Positions 58,034-64,000 of a stretch of DNA of 64,000 nt are shown piece after piece; the stretch's first letter is position 1, and each line of letters opens with the position of its first letter. Location: positions 3,844,001-3,908,000 of the forward strand of contig NZ_CP021111.1 of assembly GCF_002119665.1 (NCBI RefSeq). Reading direction: 5' to 3'. The position numbers and the translations under genes were made by a program. The notes beneath the pieces were generated by a model that saw nothing but the letters and a program-made list of their open reading frames with translations, was not told the DNA's origin and did no database searches. The stretch is from Bordetella genomosp. 13. GTDB lineage: Bacteria; Pseudomonadota; Gammaproteobacteria; Burkholderiales; Burkholderiaceae_B.

Positions 58034-58510
58034 ATGGTCGACATTGTCACCAAAGAACGGCGCAGCAAGATGATGGCAGGGATTCGTGGCAAGGGCACGA
58101 AGCCGGAGCTGCTCGTCCGTCGGATGCTCACTGCTGACGGTTTTCGCTATCGTTTGCATCGGAGAGATCTTCCGGGAACACCGGACGTTGTCATGCCCGG
58201 CAGGAAAATAGCGATATTCGTCCATGGATGTTTCTGGCATCAGCATCAGGGCTGCAGGTTTGCGAAGTTCCCGACGAGCAATGAGAACTTTTGGCGGCAC
58301 AAGCTTGATGAGAACAAACGACGCGACCTGCTGGCGCTGGCCGCCTTGAGAGATTCCGGATGGCGCATCCTCACGGTATGGGAGTGTGCAACACGCACCA
58401 AAGACTCCAACGACTCTCTAGGCACACGGATGCGCCAGTGGATTGAAAGCGACTGCGTACTCAGGGAAATTCCATCGAAGATTCATGCTCCCGACCCACA
58501 ATGTCGCTGA
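58034..58510 (+). CDS. vsr: Very short patch repair endonuclease
   Basis: 158-residue Vsr family nuclease. Asp51 in GTPDVVMPG and the run His64-Gly-Cys-Phe-Trp68-His69-Gln-His71 fall at the same numbers as the catalytic residues of E. coli Vsr. The family nicks at T:G mismatches that arise from deamination of 5-methylcytosine, so it fits the divergent cytosine methyltransferase. Within a restriction operon it could also serve as a strand-cutting part. Last gene of the operon, 25 bases after AIPR. Confidence 0.93.
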   Translation: MVDIVTKERRSKMMAGIRGKGTKPELLVRRMLTADGFRYRLHRRDLPGTPDVVMPGRKIAIFVHGCFWHQHQGCRFAKFPTSNENFWRHKLDENKRRDLLALAALRDSGWRILTVWECATRTKDSNDSLGTRMRQWIESDCVLREIPSKIHAPDPQCR

Positions 58511-59041
58511 GACTGACAGCTCCACCGCCATCATCAGGATTGAAAGGTCTCTCGCGTCCAAGCATGGAACACGCTTGAAGCGCGGAAAAGCGCCGATGTT
58601 CCGGATGCACCTCGCAACATGAAGGACATGCCGACCAAGTCGACTCATAGAACGACGCAGGATAGCGTGTCGCGAGAAAGCCCTTCGCTTTCAGTCACGT
58701 GAGCAGCGGCGCATTGGTGCGTCACAAGAGCAGGCATACGCGTCCGCCCCCCGTTTATACCGATGATCTGATTTCCTCGCAGCCGCTCCGGGGTGCGGAA
58801 CCTGACCAGCCACTGCTTCAATCCCGTTGGCTGCGCGACGGAGGACAGACCCTGGCCAGAAGACACACATACGCGGCCTTACGAGTTTAGCCTTGCTGGC
58901 TGCCATTTCTGATAATTGTTAGCTAGTGCGGGGATGTCGGGTATTTGAGTGGGCATGATTCGGATATGTGGGCTTTAACATACCCAAACACCTACTCCAA
59001 AACGCGGGATTTACCGAAATCCACTGAAATGGCCTGAACGC
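58511..59041. other. Region between vsr and tRNA-Leu
   Basis: 531 bases without a whole gene. It holds a decayed integrase start on the minus strand (58760-58906) and otherwise AT-richer sequence near 58910-59040. No attachment repeat of the tRNA 3' end was spotted elsewhere in the island. Confidence 0.5.
58760..58906 (-). pseudogene. Vestigial tyrosine-recombinase (integrase) N-terminus
   Basis: From the ATG at 58906 the reading starts MAASKAKL. In another frame lies GLSSVAQPTGLKQWLVRFRT followed by PERLRGNQIIGI, which closely resembles the DUF4102-type N-terminal domain of phage integrases. Internal deletion, frameshift and loss of everything after it make it dead. Its place and direction, just past the 3' end of tRNA-Leu, are those of a P4-type integrase. 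Confidence 0.5.
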
Positions 59042-59075
59042 AAAAAACCCGCAGAACACTAATGTCCATGCGGGC
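59042..59075 (-). terminator. Terminator after tRNA-Leu
   Basis: On the minus strand CCCGCA pairs with TGCGGG across a 15-base loop, followed by TTTTTT. It lies 47 bases past the tRNA 3' end. Confidence 0.7.
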
Positions 59076-59121
59076 TTCCGGTACTTCATCAGTCGTTCTG
59101 AAACGTACTGATTTTGAATCC

Positions 59122-59206
59122 TGGTGCCGACGGCGAGACTCGAACTCGCACAGCTTTCGCCACTACCCCCTCAAGATAGCGTGTCTACCAATTTCACCAC
59201 GTCGGC
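59122..59206 (-). tRNA. tRNA-Leu (GAG)
   Basis: 85 bases with encoded CCA at 59124-59122. Acceptor GCCGACG pairs with CGTCGGC; the anticodon arm CTATC-TTGAGGG-GGTAG gives anticodon GAG; a variable arm typical of leucine tRNAs and the T arm GCGAG-TTCGAGT-CTCGC are present. The 3' end faces the island, as expected when the tRNA is an integration site. Confidence 0.93.
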
Positions 59207-59324
59207 ATGGGGTACTACGCCAACCGGGCCAGTGCCGCGGCGGCTACCGTGGCTCGGTGGGTTCCCGGACTGCACATGCTGAGGCTGCACGTTGCCAGGG
59301 AAGTCCGAAATTCTAGCATGAGTC

Positions 59325-61073
59325 TTACTTCTTCGCCATGTTGCCCAGGATCAGATCCCGTCCCGCGAAGATGCCGCCCGTCGTCTCCAGCACCAGCCGC
59401 TCGGCATCCCGCCGACGCACCTCGGCGATGTGCTCGTCCGCCTCTTCCTCGGTAGCCCCAAGCCGCAGCACCGCCTCCCGGCCCATGGCCATCGCCGACT
59501 CGAACGTCTCGCGGATCACGAAATCGGCATCGTGCTTGAGCAGCTCCACCGCATGCTCGCGGTCCCAGGCCCGCACCAGGATCTGGGTGCGCGGGTTGGC
59601 TTCTTGCGCGTTCTCGACGATGCGCGTGGCGGCGGCCTTGTCGTCCACGCAGACCAGGATCAGCCGGGCCTCGTGGATTCCCGCCGCATGCAGCACCTCG
59701 GGCCTCATGCCATCGCCATAGTAGACCTTGAACCCGTACTTCTCGGCATTGCGGATCACTTCGGGATCATTGTCGATGACCGAGATGTCCGCGCCGCTGG
59801 CCAGGAGGCTTTGGCTGGCGATCTGCGCCACGCGGCCGAACCCGACGATCAGCACGCAGCCCTTCAGGTCGCGCGCCTGGTCCACGCCGTCCATCGACGG
59901 CGCTTCCTTGCGCGTCATGTGCTTGTGGGCGATGACGGCCAGCGGCGTCAGCACCATGGACAGCACGATGATGGCGGTCATGTTGGCATTGACCTGCGCG
60001 TCGATCACCTGCCCGTTCGCGGCCGCCTGGTACAGCACGAAGGCGAACTCGCCGCCCTGCGCCATCAGGATGGCGCGATCCGAGGCCTCGGCGCGCGAGC
60101 TCTTCAGCAGGCGCGCCACGCCGTAGATGCACAGCGCCTTGACCACCATCATGGCCACCACGCCGGCGCAGATCAGCATCCAGTTGTCGTAGACCACGTC
60201 CAGGCGCAGCGACAGGCCGACCGCCAGGAAGAACAGCCCCAGCAGCAGGCCGCGGAAAGGCTCGATGTCGGCTTCCAGCTGATGACGGAAGCTCGACTCG
60301 GACAGCAGCACGCCCGCGATGAAGGCGCCCATGGCCATGGACAGGTTGCTCTTCTCCATCAGCACCGCGGCGCCCAGCACCACCAGCAAGGCGGCCGCCG
60401 TCATCACCTCGCGCGCCTTGGCTCGGGCCAAGATGCGGAACAAGGGATTCAACAGCCACAGCCCCGCGGCGACCAGCGCGACGATGGCGCCGGCGGCGAT
60501 GCCGATGCTCTCGAGCACGGTACCCGAATCGCGCGGCGCGGCGCCCTCCGGGGCCAGAAAAGCGACGATGGCCAGCAGCGGGACGATCAGCAGGTCTTCG
60601 AACAGCAGCACCGAGACGATGCGCTGGCCGCCCGGCTGCGCGATGTCGCCCCGTTCGTTCAGGATCTGCACGACGATGGCGGTGGACGTGAGCACGAACC
60701 CCATCGCCGAGACGAACGACACGGTCAACGAAAAGCCGAAGGCCAGGCCCACACAGGTAAGCAGCAGTCCGCAGGCGAAGATCTGCGCGCTGCCCAGGCC
60801 GAAGATCTGGCGGCGCAGACCCCATAGATGCGAAGGCCGCATCTCCAGGCCGATGATGAACAGGAACATCACCACGCCCAGCTCGGCCACGTGCAGCAGG
60901 GTGCCGTCGTCGCGGATCAGCCCCAGGCCGAAGGGGCCGATGACCAGCCCGGCCACCAGGTACCCCAGCACAGAACCCAGGCCCAGCTTGCGAAACAGCG
61001 GTACCGCGACCACTGCCGCCCCAAGCAGGGTAAGCACCTGTTCCAAACCGCCTGCGCCGGATTCCACTGCCAT
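59325..61073 (-). CDS. Kef-type potassium/proton antiporter with RCK domain
   Basis: 582 residues: about 12 helices of the CPA2 exchanger fold (GLGSVLGYLVAGLVIGPFGL, FLFIIGLEMRPSHLW, LFEDLLIVPLLAI, the Asp-containing core), then an RCK domain from about residue 410 with CVLIVGFGRVAQIASQSL and VIDNDPEVI. It should release potassium for proton uptake and be gated by a nucleotide or glutathione adduct. It lies between secG and tRNA-Leu on the same strand. Confidence 0.92.
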   Translation of the reverse strand: MAVESGAGGLEQVLTLLGAAVVAVPLFRKLGLGSVLGYLVAGLVIGPFGLGLIRDDGTLLHVAELGVVMFLFIIGLEMRPSHLWGLRRQIFGLGSAQIFACGLLLTCVGLAFGFSLTVSFVSAMGFVLTSTAIVVQILNERGDIAQPGGQRIVSVLLFEDLLIVPLLAIVAFLAPEGAAPRDSGTVLESIGIAAGAIVALVAAGLWLLNPLFRILARAKAREVMTAAALLVVLGAAVLMEKSNLSMAMGAFIAGVLLSESSFRHQLEADIEPFRGLLLGLFFLAVGLSLRLDVVYDNWMLICAGVVAMMVVKALCIYGVARLLKSSRAEASDRAILMAQGGEFAFVLYQAAANGQVIDAQVNANMTAIIVLSMVLTPLAVIAHKHMTRKEAPSMDGVDQARDLKGCVLIVGFGRVAQIASQSLLASGADISVIDNDPEVIRNAEKYGFKVYYGDGMRPEVLHAAGIHEARLILVCVDDKAAATRIVENAQEANPRTQILVRAWDREHAVELLKHDADFVIRETFESAMAMGREAVLRLGATEEEADEHIAEVRRRDAERLVLETTGGIFAGRDLILGNMAKK

Positions 61074-61390
61074 GTCGAGCCTTTCCCGTATGCGTTATCA
61101 GTCGGCCGCATCATAAAGGGTGAATGAGGGCTGGGGCGTGAAAATAACCTATACGTAGGTATTACCTGGCCCGCGCCGCTCAACTATGAGCGTATGAGCG
61201 ACGTCCCAGGGACCGGAGCGCGGGGTGGTGCGCGGCGGAAAGAACCCGACAGCCCACGAAAAAAGCCCGCACATGGCGAGCTCTTTTCGATGATCCAGGC
61301 AAAACACGCATCGTGCTTGCCCTGTCGTCGCCCTGCCCTGCTTCGCGAACGCGTGGTGCGTTGCGCCCTTTGCGGACAGGGCCTGCCGGC
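61074..61390 (-). other. Intergenic region ahead of the antiporter gene
   Basis: 317 bases without a gene. It holds the secG terminator on the right and, at 61147-61160, the dyad ACCTA-TACG-TAGGT about 75 bases ahead of the antiporter start, which could be a regulator site or part of the promoter. Confidence 0.45.
61258..61290 (-). terminator. Terminator-like hairpin after secG
   Basis: CGAAAAAAGCCCGC pairs with GCGAGCTCTTTTCG with two mismatches around a five-base loop. It lies about 100 bases past the secG stop and is A/T-rich at the base on both sides. Confidence 0.55.
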
Positions 61391-61885
61391 TTACTTTGCC
61401 GGCGCGGCAGGCGCGGCAGGCGCGGCGGGCGTCTGCGCGGGAGCCGGAGCCTGCGGCACCGACTTGTCCACCGCGGACGGCGTGGCGGGCGCAGCGGGCG
61501 CGGCCGGGGCGGCAGGAGCGGCTGGCACCGAGCTATCACCCGCACCCGCGCCAGGCGCCGACGGAGCGCCGCCCGGCACTTGCGGCACCGAACGGTCTTG
61601 ATAGTTCTGCATCACGCCGCTTTCGACGCCACCGGGGCGGCCGACTTGCAGCGAGTGCGTGACGTACGCCAGACCGGCGGTGGAGATGAAGAACACGACC
61701 GCGGCCCACTTGGTGGAGCGCGACAGGAAATTGGCAGCGCCCGAAGCGCCGAACAGGCTGCCGGCGGAGCCGGTGCCGAATGCCGATCCCATGTCGGCGC
61801 CCTTGCCCTGCTGCAGCAGGACCAGCACGATGATCGCCAAGGCCGACAGGACCTGGATGATCAGCAGGACAGTATTGATAGACAT
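61391..61885 (-). CDS. secG: Protein translocase subunit SecG with long Ala/Pro tail
   Basis: Small inner-membrane part of the Sec channel. The conserved part is the first 85 residues: two helices with VLLQQGKGADMGSAFGTGSA and LFGASGAANFLSRSTKWAA between them. The rest, to 164 residues, is a tail of Ala-Pro-Ala repeats; E. coli SecG has about 110 residues. It is 20 bases after tpiA and probably co-transcribed. Confidence 0.95.
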   Translation of the reverse strand: MSINTVLLIIQVLSALAIIVLVLLQQGKGADMGSAFGTGSAGSLFGASGAANFLSRSTKWAAVVFFISTAGLAYVTHSLQVGRPGGVESGVMQNYQDRSVPQVPGGAPSAPGAGAGDSSVPAAPAAPAAPAAPATPSAVDKSVPQAPAPAQTPAAPAAPAAPAK

Positions 61886-61905
61886 GAAAAACTCCGAACG
61901 GAAAC

Positions 61906-62652
61906 TTAGGCTGCGGCGATGCGCAGGAATTCTTCGGCCACCAGCGACGCGCCGCCCACCAGGGCGCCATCGATGTCGGGCATGGCAAACAGCGTGGCGG
62001 CATTGGCGGCCTTGACGCTGCCGCCGTACAGGACCTGTACGTGATCGACCCCCAGCCCTTGCAGCGCCACGCGGATGGCGCCATGCACTTCCTGGGCCTG
62101 TTCGGGGGTGGCGGTGCGGCCGGTGCCGATGGCCCAGACCGGTTCATACGCCAGCACCATGCGGCCCAGCGCGTCCGCGCCCAGGGCCAGCACCGGGGCC
62201 AGCTGGCGCTGGATGACGCCCAGGGTGTTGCCGCCCTCGCGCTCGTCCAGCGACTCACCCACGCATACCACCGGGGTCAGGCCAGAGGCCAGCGCGGCGG
62301 CGGCCTTGTCGGCGACCAGTTGGTCGGTCTCACCGTGCAGCGTGCGGCGCTCGGAATGGCCGACCAGCGCCCAGCGGCAGCCGAATTCCTTCAGCATGGG
62401 GGCCGAGACTTCGCCGGTGTAGGCGCCTTTCTCGTGCTTGCTGACGTCCTGCGCGCCCCAGGCCACGGTGCTGCCTTCCAGCAACTGCTGCGTCTGCGCC
62501 AGGTACGGAAACGGCACGCAAACCCCGAACTGGCAATGCGCGGCGGCATCCGCGGTACGCAGGGCGTCCAGTAATGCGGCGTTCTCGGCCAGCGTGCCGT
62601 GCATTTTCCAGTTGCCCAGCACGAGGCGGGCGCGGGGTTCGGTCGTAGTCAT
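61906..62652 (-). CDS. tpiA: Triosephosphate isomerase
   Basis: Glycolytic enzyme that interconverts dihydroxyacetone phosphate and glyceraldehyde 3-phosphate; 248 residues. Catalytic parts: NWKMHG (Lys), LVGHSERR (His), VLAYEPVWAIGTG (Glu and flexible loop) and VLYGGSVKAANA for phosphate. Followed closely by secG. Confidence 0.98.
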   Translation of the reverse strand: MTTTEPRARLVLGNWKMHGTLAENAALLDALRTADAAAHCQFGVCVPFPYLAQTQQLLEGSTVAWGAQDVSKHEKGAYTGEVSAPMLKEFGCRWALVGHSERRTLHGETDQLVADKAAAALASGLTPVVCVGESLDEREGGNTLGVIQRQLAPVLALGADALGRMVLAYEPVWAIGTGRTATPEQAQEVHGAIRVALQGLGVDHVQVLYGGSVKAANAATLFAMPDIDGALVGGASLVAEEFLRIAAA

Positions 62653-62822
62653 GGCGGGCGTTGGGGGTGACGTTTTACAGGATCCTGGAGATCTCTAGGT
62701 AGAGTCTGTGTCTGCGCGTTGTCTACGTAGACCGTTTGTGCAGACGAAGACCGGAACGGAAAATCCCGGTCAAACCCAAGATTGTATCCTGTTGGCGACC
62801 AACACGCCCGACCGTTACAGCA

Positions 62823-63800
62823 TCACAGCGTCAGGATGATCTTCCCGATGTTGTCGCCGGCTTCCATCATGGCATGGCCCGCGGCGGCCTGCTCCAGCGG
62901 CATGGTCGCGTGGATGACAGGCTTGATGGCGCCGGATTCCAGCAGCGGCCACACGCGCGCCTGCAGCGCGCGGGCGATCGCGCCCTTGAAGGCCACGGGC
63001 CGCGGACGCAGCGTGGAGCCGGTGATGGTGATGCGACGGCGCAACACGTGATTGCAGTCCACCGCCGCGTGCGCGCCGCCCAGCAGCGCGATGATGACGA
63101 TGCGGCCGTCGTCCGCCAGGCACTTGATGTTGCGCGCGATGTAGTCGCCCGCCACCATGTCGAGGATGACGTTGACGCCCGCGCCGCCCGTGGCGTCCAG
63201 CACTTCCTTCACGAAGTCCTGCGACTTGTAGTTGATGCCCTTGGTGGCGCCCAGTTCCTCGACCGCGCGCACGCGGTCGTCGCTGCCCACGGTGGCGTAT
63301 ACCTTGTTGCCCATGGCGCGGGCGATCTGGATGGCCGTGGTGCCGATGCCGCTGGCCCCGCCGTGCACCAGCAGCGATTCGCCTTCGGCCAGCATGCCGC
63401 GATCGAACACGTTGCTCCAGACGGTGAAGTAGGTTTCCGGCAGGCCCGCGGCCTCGATGGGCGTCAGGCCTTTGGGAATGGGCAGGCATTGCGCGGCCGG
63501 GGCCACGCAGAACTCGGCATAGCCGCCGCCCGCCACCAGCGCGCACACCTGGTCGCCCAGCGCCAGTCCGGCCGCGGCCGCATCGCCCGCGATGATCTCG
63601 CCTGCGACTTCCAGGCCCGGCAGGTCGGAAATGCCCGGAGGCGGGGCGTAGCTACCCTTGCGCTGGAAGACGTCGGGGCGGTTGATGCCCGCCGCCGCCA
63701 CCTTGATCAGGACCTCGCCAGGGCCGGGCTCTGGCACGGGACGATCGACCGGAACCAGAACCTCGGGACCGCCCGGCTTGGAAATCTCGATTGCACGCAT
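62823..63800 (-). CDS. NADPH:quinone oxidoreductase, medium-chain dehydrogenase family
   Basis: 325 residues from the ATG at 63800, preceded by GGAGG. The GroES-like N-terminal half has AAGINRPDVFQRKGSYAPPP and the Rossmann half LLVHGGASGIGTTAIQIARA. The zinc ligands of alcohol dehydrogenases are absent, as in the quinone reductase (PIG3/Qor-like) group. It should reduce quinones with NADPH and limit oxidative stress. Confidence 0.9.
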   Translation of the reverse strand: MRAIEISKPGGPEVLVPVDRPVPEPGPGEVLIKVAAAGINRPDVFQRKGSYAPPPGISDLPGLEVAGEIIAGDAAAAGLALGDQVCALVAGGGYAEFCVAPAAQCLPIPKGLTPIEAAGLPETYFTVWSNVFDRGMLAEGESLLVHGGASGIGTTAIQIARAMGNKVYATVGSDDRVRAVEELGATKGINYKSQDFVKEVLDATGGAGVNVILDMVAGDYIARNIKCLADDGRIVIIALLGGAHAAVDCNHVLRRRITITGSTLRPRPVAFKGAIARALQARVWPLLESGAIKPVIHATMPLEQAAAGHAMMEAGDNIGKIILTL

Positions 63801-63863
63801 GGATGCCTCCAACTTGATGGAAGCCCTATTATCCCGGTCCTGCGAGGATTCACGAAGCGCGCC

Positions 63864-63953
63864 TGGCGGAAGCGGTGGGATTCGAACCCACGAAGGGTAT
63901 GAACCCTTGCCGGTTTTCAAGACCGGTGCCTTCAACCGCTCGGCCACACTTCC
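63864..63953 (-). tRNA. tRNA-Ser (UGA)
   Basis: 90 bases with encoded CCA at 63866-63864. Acceptor GGAAGTG pairs with CGCTTCC; the anticodon arm CCGGT-CTTGAAA-ACCGG gives UGA; a long variable arm and T arm GTGGG-TTCGAAT-CCCAC are present. Confidence 0.95.
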
Positions 63954-64000
63954 TTGTCGATGCCCGCCGCGGCCGCCACGCAGGCGGCCCGGGCTCGATG

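Overview
The window is high-GC beta-proteobacterial DNA and most resembles Bordetella or a close Alcaligenaceae relative. From memory, Bordetella also places the complex I (nuo) operon, a trimeric porin, secG, tpiA and a tRNA-Leu near one another. A truncated IS481-like element inserted at a CTAG site supports the same neighbourhood. Genus is inferred from gene order and protein likeness only; no search was run.

Layout. 1-10.8 kb: the nuo operon on the minus strand (nuoA to nuoL, with nuoL cut by the window edge). 11-12.1 kb: a porin with its own terminator. 12.4-24.7 kb: small housekeeping and accessory units: a TetR-thioesterase-NAD-domain operon, a lipid-related trio (lipid kinase, metallophosphoesterase, PAP2 phosphatase), a DUF1348/TetR pair with two matching operator-like palindromes, tpm, a stand-alone transposase-like N-terminal domain, a thiol dioxygenase fused into an operon with a four-domain rhodanese, a flavin disulfide reductase and a lipoprotein hydrolase. 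24.8-30.1 kb: a bacteriophytochrome, a response regulator and a hybrid kinase in one operon. 30.1-43.5 kb: DUF445, photolyase, a DUF2946/TonB receptor/PepSY metal-uptake group, a SulP transporter, an SDR, a BCCT transporter and alanine aminotransferase.

43.5-59.2 kb is a lower-GC genomic island at a tRNA-Leu(GAG). Its left part is a graveyard: a twice-broken DUF892 gene, a decayed IS3-family element and an IS481-like remnant. Its core is a defence-type operon: a divergent cytosine-5 methyltransferase facing a gene chain that encodes an ankyrin-sigma70 fusion, a MORC/MutL-like GHKL ATPase, a Z1-domain helicase-like ATPase, a PD-(D/E)XK protein, an AIPR protein and a Vsr nuclease. The last five are the set described for MORC-type restriction systems (Iyer, Abhiman and Aravind 2008). 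The full RpoD-like sigma factor with ankyrin repeats at the head of the chain is the part I do not know from published descriptions, and it is the main candidate for a new biological system. A decayed integrase start lies next to the tRNA.

59.3-64 kb returns to core genes: a Kef-type antiporter, secG, tpiA, a quinone oxidoreductase and tRNA-Ser(UGA).
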